Assembly (NCBI RefSeq): GCF_027409185.1
Contig: NC_084464.1
Coordinates: 47,901,095-47,965,094, forward strand
DNA length: 64,000 nucleotides
From: Cynocephalus volans
Lineage: Eukaryota > Chordata > Mammalia > Dermoptera > Cynocephalidae
Reading direction: 5' to 3'
The stretch's first letter is position 1. Each line of letters starts with the position of its first letter. The notes beneath the pieces are model-generated. The model was not told where the DNA came from. It saw nothing but the letters and a program-made list of their open reading frames with translations, and did not search any database. A program made the position numbers and the translations under genes. This document shows, one piece after another, positions 1 through 10,545 of this stretch.

Positions 1-37
1 GATGGCTGGCGTGGCTTCACGTGGACTCTCTGGGCAG

Positions 38-152
38 GTACCACAGCATGACACGACCACTGCTCCGCAAGGCTGATGGGGTGGTGCTCATGTACGACGT
101 CACCTCCCAGGAGAGCTTTGTCCATGTGCGCTACTGGCTGGACTGTCTCCAG
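38..152 (+). CDS. RAB44: RAB44 exon encoding switch II to alpha-2
   Basis: The exon follows an AG at 36-37 and ends CAG before the donor GTAAGC at 153. It starts with the last base of a codon, then reads YHSMTRPLLRKADGVVLMYD and on to WLDCLQ. This is the switch II helix and the beta-4 strand of a Rab fold, with VVLMYDVTSQESF typical of the family. Only 37 bases of the preceding intron are present. Confidence 0.92.
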
Positions 153-3100
153 GTAAGCAGATGGCTGCCAGGGTTGGTGCTAATTTTTGGAGTCAAAGGG
201 TGCTTGTATCCTGCCTATTCCTCCTTTTCACCCAGGATTACAAATGATACCACAGACATTTAGGTGACACCACCCACTGATGGCATGTGGCTAGATGAGC
301 AGGGAGTGCAGTAGTACAAAGAGACCACAACCACATAGTACAGACTTCAAACCAAACTACTTCCTTTATCCTATGGACATTTCTTTCCTATATATAGCAG
401 CTCTGTTTGTGATGTCTTCTTACACCTGAGGATAATGCAGTTCTCGTGCTATTCTAGGTGATAATTCCTCTGTCCACACATCTCTAGTTCTTTCCCCCAC
501 ATACTTACTTGATACATATGTATGGAATTCTGCAGTGTGTGCTAGCACAGCAGAGCGGTATGACGGAGGATGTATTGTCTTCTCTCCAGAAGTTTCTAAT
601 CTAATTGAAGAGATACAAAGAAGCAGAATGAGGTAATGTGTGAGGAGGGGAGCTGGGCTCTGAGGTCTGACAGGAACTAGGTTTGAATCCCCACTATCCC
701 ACCCCAGCTCTGTGACTTTGGACACAAGAAACTTAACATCTCTGAAATTCAATTTTCCGAGTTCTAGGAGAGTTGTGAGGATTAACTGATAAAATTGCTT
801 TCAGCACAGCACCTGGTATATAGCAAGCACTCAGTAATCAAAAGCTATTATTATTATTATTCATGAAACAACTAGGAAATGTGCCAAGGCAGCCTGTGTG
901 ATCAAGCACTGGATTTTTCAGTACAGGCAGGAAGAGAGGGGCATGGGCAAGGGCGATCCAGGAAGGCTTCCTGGGGGAGGTGCCCTTGAGGCTGACCTTG
1001 GAAAATAGGTGAGATATTTGTAGGCAGAGAAGAGGGGCAGGCTGCCTAAAGATAGGGGTTGGAGGGAAGAGTCCGGGTAAAAAGGATGTGAAGTGGGTGT
1101 GACAGGGAGAGGGCACACATGGGGCACATGCTGTCAACTTCTAGGGGGGCAGAGCCAGATCTGCCTGGGACCTGGCATACAGTGGTTGTGGCTGAGGGAA
1201 CATGTCTGTGTGAAGGATGCAGGGTCGGACAAGGTGGTCATCCTTCTTCTGGGAAACAAGACAGACTGTGAGGAGGATCGGCAAGTGCCCACTGAAGCTG
1301 GGCAGCAACTGGCCCAGGTGAGCACTGGGCATTGGCCCCTCTCCCAGCCTGGACTAGGCAGACACCTCCCTGGAGGGTAGTGAATAGCGGTAATGCTGGC
1401 CTAGGCAGCCAGGAAGGACCCATTGCCCATTCCTGCCCCTGCCCCAGCCAGTGGACGACAGCCTGGCCACCTCTGCCTCCCACCAACCCTGGGCTCTGGA
1501 GACTAGCCTTAGACCCAAACATGAGACTGTAATGGTGGGTATGACATTAAACTTCACTGTTGAATTAGCAGATTCTCACACAATGTCCCAACTTACCTAA
1601 AAAATATCTTCAGAGTAAAAAGGTTTTTAAAAGCATCACTTAAAATTCCCAATCAAATCTTAATTTTATCTCTGGTCTCTAATTAACATACACCCTTCTA
1701 ATTTATTCTATTTTAAGACTCAGATTCTTCCTTGAGAAGATCACATCAAAAGCCCCACTACCAGACAGTGGATACTATTTATTTATGAATAGTATTTAAC
1801 CACATTCCAGAAAATCTGGACAGTAATAAAAAAAGGAAAAAAATGTACTCCTCCCCCACCGCTGACACAATCCCTCTTGGCATTTCCATATTGTATTTCC
1901 TTCCCATTTCTCCTTTCATTTCTCATAATTGTGAGGTCATCATTGTGGCTCCTGGTTGGCGGGAACTTTTTCTCTTAAAAGTAGTAGCTGATCCCTTTGA
2001 CATAGTAATTCCTCCCCTAGCAATTTATCCTAAGGGAAGAATCAGAAGTAATAGTCTCTAAGGGAATACGTAATGGATACCCACATAGAATGTATAATCA
2101 AACGTGTTTATACAAGGATGTTCTTCACAGTATTATTTATAAGAACAAACATTTGGCAGCGGGTGGTGGTTAAATTGTGGAGGTTCATATGAGAGGCTAG
2201 TATTTGCTTTTAGGAATACTGTCCTGGACATCTAAGGATGCTGAGGAAATGCTTACAATCTAATGTGAAGTCAGAAAAGCAGCTGCACATCTAGATATAG
2301 GTTAGGTGGAACCATATGAAATTGCTGATAGTTGACTGTCTGGGTCTTAGCAACATGAATTTCATATGGTTCAACCTAACAGAATAATGACATTTAGTCC
2401 GTCCCCCTCCCAATAAAAGAGTTATACAAAGCAGAATGGAAATATAAACCCAAATGCTAACGGGAGTAGTTTATACTTTGTACTTATACTTTTTTATACT
2501 CTATCTTCCAATATTTCCCCCAGTGAAGTATTAAAATCAAAAAACATAGCTAATCGTTAAAAATGTCCCCAGAGGCATTTTTCCACGTTGGGATGCAGGT
2601 TTCCCACCATCACTCCAGAGGCTGTGGAATGTCTCTGGGGTGGCAACTTTGACACCTTGACCAGTCAGGTGCAGGAGTGCTGGGCAGAGGGGCCCAGCTG
2701 GGCACTATGGGCCACACTGAGAAGGTGCTGCCTCTCCCACTGAAATCAGCTGAGGGAGGTATTGAGCAGGACCCTGTTCAATGACCAGGGCTTTGGTGGC
2801 GGAGGCTGCACCTGCCTCTTAGCAGTCTCCCCCAAGGCACCCATGCTCCTCCCTGTCTGGCCTGCAGGAGCTAGGGGTCTCCTTTGGGGAGTGCAGCGCT
2901 GCCCTGGGTCACAATATCCTGGAGCCCATGGTGAGCCTGGCCCGGTGAGTATTGCCCCTCCCACCCAGAATCCTCGGGGGAAGCCATCGCCCCACTTCTG
3001 ACTCTTGGAAGGGAAGGCTTGTACTGAGGAAACAGGCCTTGGAAGCACCCGGTTAAAGAACAGAGCTCACCAGTCTGGGGAGGGAGAGAGCCCTGCACTG

Positions 3101-4225
3101 TACAGCTCTGCCGTTCCCATTAGCGGTATCACTCCCCGAGGCTCTTTCCCTCTCTGAGCCTGTTTTCTCATCTGTAAAGTGGACAGGATGAGGGAATGTT
3201 CCTCTCCTATTCCCAACCTTCCAGTGACTTCCATGGATTTAGAATAAAATCCAAATGCCTCACAATGGCCTGCACTGTCTCCAACACACACACACGCGCA
3301 CGCGCACGCGCACGCGCGCGCTCACCAAGCTCTAGACACTCCAAGAGACCCTCCCTGACCACATTCCACCACCACTCTTCTGGATCACAACCCCCTGTTT
3401 GTGTCCCTCGTAGCCCTTCTTGACAAATTGTAATTATATATGCACTTGTCTGTTTTCCTGTCGTTGTCCACGAGGGTAGGGCCATGTCTGTTTTGTTCAG
3501 CCCCTCCCCCTACACCTGGGGCCTGGCACATACCAGGTGCTCAATAAGTGAGTAAACTGAGTAAGGGGGGAGTGTTGGACCAGATGCCCTTCCATCTGGC
3601 ACACAGTAAATACATCATGTATAAAGGCTTGGATTTCTCTCAATTCCCATCCCCCAGGCTATCTCTCACACTGAGCCTTGGCTGTCCTCTGCCCACTTCT
3701 GCTTGCTTCTGCTTGTCTGTGGCTCAGGTCTCAGCTCAGACACCACCTCTTTCCTTCCTGAATTCCTCTAGGACCTGGTATGTCCCTCCATGTTGTTTCC
3801 CCAATCTGGCATCTTTCCCAGGATGTGACCAGCCCTTTGCCTGTCTGTCTCCCTCACTACTTGAGACAGGGAATGTTGGCTTCTTTGTCATATGAGTCCT
3901 GTGCACAGTGCCTGCCACACAGTGTGTCTGAAAGTATACCAGAAAACAGACAGAAGGTTACTGTCTCTGTGGTCCTGCTTTTCTAGTCCCATGCAGGGCA
4001 AGGGCAGAGCTGATGGGCGGGGGGAGCTCGGGGGTGCAGTCTCCCAGCCTCCAAGCCCCCAGCTGCACCCATGGACCCTTGCATGCTGCCCCTGGGAGGT
4101 GAGAGAGGACTGATGCCTGGTTATCATGACACAGGTCACTCAAGATGCAAGAAGACCACCTGAAGGGCTCGCTGGTGGAGGTGGCTCCTGAGAGGCCACC
4201 CAAGAGAACCGGCTGCTGCTCCTGA
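38..4225 (+). CDS. RAB44: RAB44, C-terminal Rab GTPase part (four last exons; 5' part outside window)
   Basis: Four exons (38-152, 1216-1317, 2868-2944, 4135-4225) join in frame to about 128 residues ending at a TGA. Seen in the product: the switch II start YHSMTRPLLRKADG, the G4 guanine motif LLGNKTD, the G5 motif ECSAALG and the C-terminal GCCS, whose paired cysteines fit geranylgeranylation. The P-loop and DTAGQ exons lie upstream of the window. Known of the family: RAB44 is a large atypical Rab with EF-hand and coiled-coil regions before the GTPase domain, acting in granule and lysosome-related traffic in haematopoietic cells and osteoclasts. The assignment rests on recognised sequence and on synteny with convergent CPNE5. 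All introns are GT-AG and no disabling change is visible. Other Rabs are unlikely because of the specific C-terminal tail. Confidence 0.93.
153..1215 (+). other. RAB44 intron with a MIR
   Basis: Intron between two RAB44 exons. The only repeat recognised is a MIR SINE around 645-862. The rest is unremarkable single-copy-looking DNA. Confidence 0.7.
645..862 (+). repeat. MIR SINE
   Basis: Degenerate but ordered MIR landmarks: a GGTTTGAATCCC B-box, a TGTGACTTTGG...CTTAACATCTCTGA core, GGATTAACTGATAA, then AGCACTCAGTAAT and a short (ATT)n end. Confidence 0.8.
1216..1317 (+). CDS. RAB44: RAB44 exon encoding the G4 (NKTD) motif
   Basis: 34 codons in phase 0, from DAGSDKVVILLLGNKTD to GQQLAQ, with donor GTGAGC. 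NKTD is the guanine-specificity loop. The acceptor is AAG at 1213-1215 with a weak pyrimidine tract. A second AG seven bases downstream (1221-1222) would break the frame, so the first is chosen. Confidence 0.92.
1318..2867 (+). other. RAB44 intron, AT-rich, old LINE remnants and a MITE
   Basis: About 1560-2560 is AT-rich. The part near 2085-2540 looks like an ancient L1/HAL1 3' portion, with a 'ggatgttcttcacagtattattta' type stretch seen near LINE 3' ends. It is interrupted by a palindromic MITE at 2301-2380. The last 300 bases are unique-looking. Confidence 0.5.
2301..2380. mobile_element. Palindromic MITE, about 80 bp
   Basis: The arms at 2301-2323 and 2358-2380 are inverted repeats with 22 of 23 positions matching (core AACCATATGAAATT), separated by about 34 bases. 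This is the structure of a non-autonomous DNA transposon. The family could not be named from sequence alone, and no clear target duplication was seen. Confidence 0.7.
2868..2944 (+). CDS. RAB44: RAB44 exon encoding the G5 (ECSA) motif
   Basis: The exon follows GCCTGCAG and reads ELGVSFGECSAALGHN through MVSLA, ending with two bases of an Arg codon before GTGAGT. ECSA is the G5 base-binding loop (ETSA-like in most Rabs). It also encodes the last helix of the G domain. Confidence 0.92.
3225..3560 (+). repeat. L2 LINE 3' end, containing a CA/CG repeat
   Basis: Ordered L2 landmarks: AGAATAAAATCCAAATGCCTC, GGCCTGCACTGTCT, CCTCCCTGACCACATTCC, the TGTTTTCCTGTCG...CACGAGGGTAGGGCC segment and the GGTGCTCAATAAGTGAGT terminus. 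Located in the last RAB44 intron. Confidence 0.8.
3284..3323. repeat. Alternating purine-pyrimidine repeat (CA)n(CG)n
   Basis: About 38 bases of ACACAC passing into CGCGCACGCG repeats. This strictly alternating purine-pyrimidine pattern is typical of potential Z-DNA tracts. Confidence 0.9.
3700..3960 (+). repeat. L2 LINE fragment
   Basis: L2-like order: GGTCTCAGCTCAGACACCACCTC, TTCCTTCCTGAATTCCTC, then TTGAGACAGGGAATGTTGG and GCACAGTGCCTGCCACACAGT. Lies just before the final RAB44 exon. Confidence 0.65.
4135..4225 (+). CDS. RAB44: RAB44 last coding exon with double-cysteine C-terminus
   Basis: The exon follows CACAG. Its first base completes an Arg codon, then SLKMQEDHLKGSL leads through a proline- and lysine-rich hypervariable tail (APERPPKR) to GCCS and TGA. 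The two adjacent cysteines near the end are the expected Rab prenylation site. Confidence 0.92.
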
Positions 4226-4740
4226 CTGCTTGTCCTGTCTTGGGAGGGTGGCCACCACCCCGAGTTTCCTTTCCTTCAGCTCCTGTCCTGCCTTCCTGGA
4301 CACCGCAACAACGGAGAGGATCAGCTTGGAAGTTCAGGAAAATACTCCTCAAATCAGGCTGGAACCCAGGCCAGGGGCTGGATTAGCCCTGCTCTTTGCA
4401 CCCCAAAGAAGTGCCAAGTAAATAAGGCTTGGGGCTGGGGGTGTGGTAAAACTCTTTAAAGAAAGAAAAAGTCTAGAAAACCTATTTAAGGAAAATGCAC
4501 CAAAATATTAGTCACACATCTCTGGGTAGTAAAATTATAGGGTGAATGTGTGGGGGTGTTGTTTTCCTTTTTATACATATTTGTGTTTTCAGATTTTCTA
4601 CAATGTGGGTATTCCTTATACAATCAGAAAAAAAAATATTGAGGAAGAAGAAAGAAACTTTTCAAGGAGCTTTGGTGCTGATTCCTAATTGGTATAACCT
4701 GTTAATTACAAAGCACTCTGTTTATTAAAGCAGTCCCACT
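4226..4740 (+). other. RAB44 3' UTR and flank, with an L1M/HAL1-like 3' end
   Basis: Sequence after the stop codon. About 4465-4650 resembles an old L1M/HAL1 3' end: an 'atctctgggtagt' stretch, T-rich DNA, a TCTACAAT segment and a final poly(A). No canonical AATAAA was seen close to the stop. ATTAAA at 4724-4729 is a possible poly(A) signal, unproven. Confidence 0.4.
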
Positions 4741-6575
4741 GTTCTGCCTGGCAGAGTGTTGTTCCGTCTGGCTTGCAGTTTCTATTTGCAAGCATGGGGT
4801 TTCTGCCAAGCAGAATTCATGGGGAAGAGTGATAGCCCCTGATGTGTCCCAATGTCCTCCTGTCTCCCTGAGCTCCAACCCCACTCCCTTTTCCCTATGA
4901 TCCACCTCTAAGAGGTCACATTTGAGGTTCCTGCTCCCTGTCACTATGCATGGTGTCCCCAGGAACAGCCCTTTACCCTGGGGTGTCAATCTCTGGATTC
5001 ATGAGTTGCCACTGGGTTGTGTCTGGTGGGGCCTGGGGAGCAGTCAGGAACCTGGATTCAGAATCACTAATGGAATCTTCTCTGGAGTTTTTGCAGGAGT
5101 TCCCAGAATTGTGCAATATTTTCTTCCTGAAAGGTGACTGTACCTTATAACCTGGGCCTGGGGCTTTCCGTGCCTCAGGAGCTTGCTTTGGGAGTCTTAG
5201 ACTATATCTCAGTGTTGGGCTATCTCTCATCTGTGTTTGTTGCAAATGTCTGTCATTGTACCATTAACCACAATAATGCTCATCACAAACCGAATGTCCA
5301 ATGTGTGCCAGGTGCTAAGTTTGGTACTTCATAATCATTTGGGTACTGGAGAATTCCCCAGCTGAATCAGAAGAAGCCCCAGTTTCATAGAAAGATAAGC
5401 AAAGACAGTTCAAGAGATGGAGTTGCAGAGAAAGAGAATGAAGGAGAAAGAGGGAGCTCAGGAGATAGAGGGGAAAACCTTGCTCCTACCTGTTTAATCA
5501 AAGTCTCTCAGCTCCCAGCCCCAGCCTCTTCTCAATTCTGAAAGGGATGCCTCAACAGCAGCAAGCCCTCTACCACCAGAGGCATACAGACAGAAGCCAG
5601 GTGACACTTGGCAAGAGGTGAGGTAGAGAAGATTCCGGCATCAGAAGCCACCAAAGGTTGCATCAGATGCCCTTAACAGACCACATTCAACCTCCAGACC
5701 ATCTGTGTGGATGACTCCCGTGATTCAGCTGCTTCTCTCACTGGGTCCCTCATGGGTTCTTTCTTACCCCAATGTCTTCTACCTTCTCTGCCCCATTCCC
5801 CCAGCCCATAAGCCTGCCCCTGCTTTGAACAGTTTCTAGGCTGTGGTGTGCTCAGAGAGGGAGAGAGGTGTGGGCTGGAGTGAGTGATGCCCAGCCCTGG
5901 CAGAGGGTGGGGGACAGGTCCTGCTATTGCTAATGGCTCTCTCTGGGGTCTGGGGGCCTGGCAGGCACCAACATCTCTGTCCTGTGGGCCAGGGAGTTAA
6001 TGAGGCAGGAAGGCAGAGTGTGATTCCTGGGGGAACCAGTAGAGCAGACAGAGCCCCTGTCCTTTGGGGAGCCTGGTATAGGAGTGGCCCCCAGGCCCGC
6101 CCCTCCCATTTCAGCTCTGCTGAGGCCTCAAGCAGCTAGCTCAGGTTTCCTAGAGGTGGGGTGCTGAAAGAGACTGCACACCTGCACAGAACCCTCTCTT
6201 GGCTTTCTCTGGCTGGATCTACCTTCTGGGCAGAGCACAGCTGTGCAAGGGCCACCAGCTTTTCCCAGGGTCACAGGGCTCAAGAGTCAGCAAGCAGGAC
6301 CCAGTAGCCTCAGAGAAGCACAAGGTGGGTGAGGACAGCATCAGGAGAGACTCAAGGTAGACTTCAGAGTGAACTTCCAGGCAAGTGGTAAGTTCTTAGG
6401 GCATGTCAGATAAAGGGGCTCTGGTCGCAACTCAGCTTGAGGCTGATTAAGAAAAGGAGGGTGGGACTGGGCTGATGGGACTCGGTGTGGAATGAGAAGG
6501 GGGTAGGGGACAGAATGGAGGCTGGGCAGGGTTGTTGGGAGGAGAGCTTTTAGGAGTTGAGGGTGGGCAGGGGCG
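4741..6575. other. Intergenic DNA, no gene recognised
   Basis: About 1.8 kb downstream of RAB44 without a credible coding region. Short open frames here lack recognisable domains. Nothing beyond weak, MIR-like traces near 5280-5330 was recognised. Confidence 0.6.
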
Positions 6576-6577
6576 GG

Positions 6578-6800
6578 ATGACGACCATCATTTACCAAGC
6601 ACCTTCCATGTGCCAGGCACCAGTCTGAGCACTTATCACCTCATTTAATCCTCACATCAACCCTGTGAGACTGGGCCTGTCGTCCTCCCCATTTCACAGA
6701 TGAGGAAAATGGTGCAGAGAGAGGCTGAGTAACTTGTCCACAGTCACATAGCTGGGAAATGCTGGGGCCGGGTTTTGAAGCCAGGCTCCAGTACCCACAA
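6578..6800 (-). repeat. MIR SINE
   Basis: Reverse MIR order: CATGTGCCAGGCACCAGTCTGAG, CATTTAATCCTCACA, CCATTTCACAGATGAGGAAA, GAGTAACTTGTCC and CACATAGCTGGGAA. Confidence 0.85.
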
Positions 6801-6944
6801 ACTTAACCCCTGAGTTATGGAGCTTCTTCTAGGGAGCTGTGGAGGATTTGCTGAGCAGGGGCCAGGGTCCTCAGGCCTTTCACCACCCCCTCACCTCCTC
6901 TCCAGTAGTATTCCCTGTTGGTGAGTCTGCAGCAGGAAGCAAAA

Positions 6945-7250
6945 ATGAAAAGTCCATGACAAGTGAAATAAGCCAGACACAGAAAGAGAAATACCGCATG
7001 TTCTCACTTATTTGTGGGAGCTAAAAATAAATAAATAAATAAATATACATACAAATAAATGGTGGGGGCGGGGGGAAGAAGACTTAGCAATCTCAATTCC
7101 TTGAACTTAAGACAAGTCAATAGACATGATGTTGATGGGGAAGGGAGGGAGGAAGGAAGGGAGAAAGGAGAAATTGGTATAGAGACATGAAAATCAACTA
7201 CATCGTATATGATGAAGTAAAATTAGAAAAAAAAGAAAGAAGTCAATGAC
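6945..7250 (+). mobile_element. L1 LINE 3' fragment
   Basis: Contains the L1 ORF2/3' UTR junction 'AAATAAGCCAGACACAGAAAG...TCTCACTTATTTGTGGGAGCTAA', also present at 21370-21430. A (AATA)n run, purine-rich DNA and a terminal A-rich tail follow. Heavily 5' truncated. Confidence 0.85.
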
Positions 7251-7885
7251 GAGTTCCAGCAAAGTGGCATTCATGCAGGGCAGTTGGGGTATTTGGGCTG
7301 GTCCTCATTTCCTGCTCCCCCTGCAGTCCCTGGAACCAGAGTCTGGGACCCAGGAAGGGTGCTGGCATCACAATTCATAGAGGCCTCCCTCTCTAGTCTG
7401 TCCTCAGCTGCCCTTGGGTACGCTGAGCCTCAAGCACCAAGCAAGTCCCCAGGCAGGGGCTCTGTAGGAGGGGCCCAGGGGACTCTCAGCCTGGCTTTGA
7501 GGCAGCCAGAAAATGGTCTCTCCAGCCCCACCCCCCATGTAAGGGAAAAGCAGGGGAAAGTCGAGTCAGGCCTCCCCCCAGCCCCAGGCTGTTGTGTTTG
7601 CTGATGGATTCCCCAGCACCAGGCATGGAGTAAATGCTCAGGAAGCAGTTGTTAACAGGCAGGCCTCTCCCGCTCTGGGGACCTGGCTTGGTCTGTGGGG
7701 CCGCCAATGGTGGCGTCAGCTCTTGGGCTAACTCTAGAATGTTTAGATCCCACTTCCTAGACAGAGACCTCTCAACAGGGGCTCCCCACGTCCTCAGCAT
7801 GTGGGATGGGGGGTGACAAAGAAGTTACGAAGCTGGTGCGGGCTTCCTCCTATGCTGGCTGGGAACTGGCACAGCACAGCCCAGA
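7251..7885. other. Intergenic DNA, nothing recognised
   Basis: GC-moderate intergenic DNA with no credible gene or classifiable repeat. Confidence 0.5.
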
Positions 7886-8055
7886 GGGCAGCAATCCTCA
7901 GCCTGGTCTGCCCCTTAGAATTACCTGGGATCTTTCAAAAATGCCAAAGCCCAGACCAACTAAATCACGTCTCTGGGGTGGGATGCAGGCTTCAGTATTT
8001 TTGGAACGCCTCAGGTGATCCCCAATGTGCAGACAAGCTTGGGAACCACTGGTAA
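7886..8055 (+). repeat. MER5A-type hAT MITE
   Basis: MER5 landmarks in order: AATTACCTGGGATCTTT, AATGCCAAAGCCCAGACCAA, CTGGGGTGGGATGCAGGC and a final CTTGGGAACCACTGG. Confidence 0.75.
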
Positions 8056-8137
8056 GGGCCCTTTCATGCCCACTTTCTCATTTGAACCTCAAATTAAATT
8101 TGCCCATTTTACAGGGCAGGGTTTTGTTTATATATAT

Positions 8138-8487
8138 ACACACAATTGTCCCTTAGTATTTGTGGGGGATTGGTTCCAGGACCTCCCTCCTATACCAAAA
8201 TCTGCAGATTCTCAAGTGTCTGATATAAAATGGTGTGGTATTTGAATAGAACTGACATATATCCTCGCATACACTTAAGATCATATCTAGACTACTTGTA
8301 ATACCTAATACAATGCAAATGATAAGTAAATAGCTGTTATACTCTATTGTTTAGGGAATAATGACAAGAAAAAAAGTCGGTACATGTTCAGTACACATGC
8401 AATTATTTTCTCCCCAAATACTTTCTATCAGCAGTTAGTTAAATACATGGATGTGGAACCCATGGATATGAAGGACCAACTGTATAT
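8138..8487. repeat. Tigger/MER2-like (pogo group) non-autonomous DNA transposon
   Basis: The left end CAATTGTCCCTTAGTATTTG and the right end ATGAAGGACCAACTG form imperfect terminal inverted repeats flanked by TA. The interior has the GGGGATTGGTTCCAGGACC and GTGGAACCCATGGATATG stretches typical of Tigger-related elements. Confidence 0.7.
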
Positions 8488-8540
8488 GTAATATTTGTTT
8501 ATCAAATCATAAAAGCAATTTGTACTCCCTAAGAAATTTT

Positions 8541-8717
8541 GTTTTATTATTATTATTTTTTAAAGATGACTGGTAAGGGGATCTTTACCCTTGACTTGGT
8601 GTTGTCAGCACCACGCTCTCCCAAGTGAGCGAACCGGTCATCCCTATATGGGATCTGAACCCGTGGCCTTGGTGTTATCAGCACCACACTCTCCCGAGTG
8701 AGCCACGGGCCGGCCCT
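8541..8717 (-). mobile_element. CYN t-SINE (dimeric tRNA-Ile-derived SINE)
   Basis: Reverse-strand copy with 15-bp target duplications (8526-8540 and 8718-8732, TCCCTAAGAAATTTT). It consists of two tRNA-Ile-like units in tandem plus an A-rich tail and no unrelated body. The left unit keeps the A-box region TGGCTCACTCGGGAG, anticodon-loop CTGATAACACCAAGG and a B-box close to GGTTCGAATCC. The right unit has CTGACAACACCAAG and a degraded B-box GGTTAAGATCC. This build is known from the dermopteran CYN family. Confidence 0.9.
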
Positions 8718-9080
8718 TCCCTAAGAAATTTTAGAAAAAAAGATATTATAAAGAAGAAAATGAAAATTACCTTAATCTCACCCCTTAGTGACAGCTACTG
8801 TTGACATCTGTTTTATTTCCTCACTTTCTTACAGTTGAGGAAACTGGAGTAGAGAAACATGAAGTAACTTTCCCAAGGTCACCCAGCTGCTGAGTAGCAG
8901 AGTTAGGACTTGTCCGTCCGGTTGTTGTGAGGTCTGAAGGGGCCAGCATGTACCAAGCACAGGCACGTGTCTGGGCCCACTGTACACAGCGGTCTTTGAC
9001 AGCAGGGGCCTCCACAGGAATGGGGGCTGTGGCCTTCAGGGCTGCTTTCTATGCTGTCCTTGTGTGTCTGAAACAGGAGA

Positions 9081-10093
9081 ATGGAGCCCAATGCCACGTT
9101 CACTACGGGGCTCCTGGTCATACCTGAGCAGCTCCGACTCATCTTTGCTGGGGTCTGCGGCCTCATCCTGCTGGTGGGGCTGTTAGCCAATGGGCTCATG
9201 CTGCTGGTGGTGGGTCTGGGCCCCCCCGGCACCCCCCTCCTGCTCCTCGCCCTGACCAACAGCCTCATGGTGAACATCACTCTGTCTGACCTGCTCTTCC
9301 TGGCCTGCGTGGTGCCTGTGCCGCTGCTGAGCTTCCTGCGGCACGACTGGTGGCTGGGCCCTGTCATCTGCACCAGCAGCCAGGCCACCAACACAGCCAC
9401 CATGTTCTGCACCATGTTGCCGTGGCCTGGCCTGATGTGGCCCTCCCAGTCAGCCAGAGTGCCCGCCTGCTGCTCTGTGGGGCCATGTGGGTTTGGGGAC
9501 TCACCACATCCTGCCCAAATGGCTGTCCCAGCGGATAGTACTGGAAGAGGAAACCTCAGGAGCCCCCGAGGCCTGGGCCTGCCGCTTGTTCCTGAGCCCT
9601 GCTCAGACCTCCTGCTCCTTCACCCTGCTGGGAGCCCTGGCCTTCCTACCTTTCATGTTGGACATAGGCTACTTTTTCAGCCATGTGGGCTGGCTCCTGT
9701 GAACATAGCCCCGTGGTCCCATGGGGGAGGAACATCCAGGAGCACCAGGAGAACACAGGGCTCATCCTTGTGCTGCTGGCGATTTTCGTGCTGATGTGGG
9801 GGCCCCACTCCATGCTGGGCTACGTAGTGGACATGCGCTGCCTGCCTGCCACACCGGTGGCTTTCGTGGCCTCCAGCCTCTGCACCATCCTAGCCTACTC
9901 CAATTGTGCTGTCAGCCCCCTCCTCTGCTTCTACCTCTCCGGCCCCTTCTGGGCAGGACTTAGGAAGCTTTTCTGCAGGCTGACGATAGCCAGGCATCCC
10001 AGGGGTGTGGGAGGGGCTGCTATGGTGATGGAGAGAGCCCAGCCTGGCCATGACAGGGCCCCAGGAGGCCTATGGGGCCTGGCGGGTATCTGA
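9081..10093 (+). pseudogene. Decayed rhodopsin-class GPCR, galanin/kisspeptin-receptor-like
   Basis: The region has a good initiation context (GAGAATGG) and a seven-helix pattern spread over shifting frames. Frame of 9081 to about 9417: N-glycosylation site NAT, TM1 GLLANGLMLLVV, TM2 NITLSDLLFLACVVP, then WWLGPVIC with the TM3 cysteine. A second frame covers TM3 end and TM4 (LLLCGAMWVWGL). A third, from about 9505, covers PKWLSQRIVLEE and TM5 (FLPFMLDIGYFF). A fourth, from about 9700, has TM6 VLMWGP and TM7 AYSNCAVSPLLCF, ending at TGA. At least three frame changes, no recognisable DRY, and SPLLC in place of NPxxY indicate loss of function. The TM6 WGP and TM7 YSN...PLL look most like galanin/kisspeptin-type peptide receptors; the exact family is uncertain. 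Sequencing errors could explain some frame shifts but not the missing motifs. Confidence 0.75.
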
Positions 10094-10284
10094 GAGGATA
10101 GGCTGACCAGGGGGCTGAGATTCAAGGGCAACGAGAATCTTAGTGATATTAGAGCCCACCTCCTCCGTTTTGCCGTGGGGAGAGTGAGATCCTCAGAAGA
10201 CGGCAGCCTAGCAGAGGTCATGTCACAGCTAAATGGCTCAGCTAGAGCTCACATCTTTAGATAACTAGGTCCGTCCTCCCATTC

Positions 10285-10545
10285 TGCTTCGAGGCTCAGA
10301 TACCTATAGGCTCTACTACTTTCTAGTTGCACGATCTCGAGCAAGGCCCTTAACCTCTCTGTGCCTCAGTTTTCTCAGCTGGAAGATGAGATAATGCAAA
10401 TACCTTCTTCACAGGGTTGATATGAAGAAGAATTCACCTAACACGTGTGAAGTGCTTAGAAGAGTGCATGGTGCTTGGTAAGTCCATATGAGTGTTGGTC
10501 ATTACTACTACTATAATTATTATTATTATTATTATTTTATTAATT
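10285..10545 (+). repeat. MIR SINE with (TTA)n end
   Basis: MIR order: TACTTTCTAGTTGCACGATC, CTTAACCTCTCTGTGCCTCAG, AGATGAGATAATGCAAATACC, then GTGCTTGGTAAG and an (ATT)n run at about 10513-10540. Confidence 0.85.

Noticed and set aside
8903-9415. 170-codon open frame on the - strand
   Set aside because: Shadow of the GPCR-like sequence on the + strand; no domain of its own.
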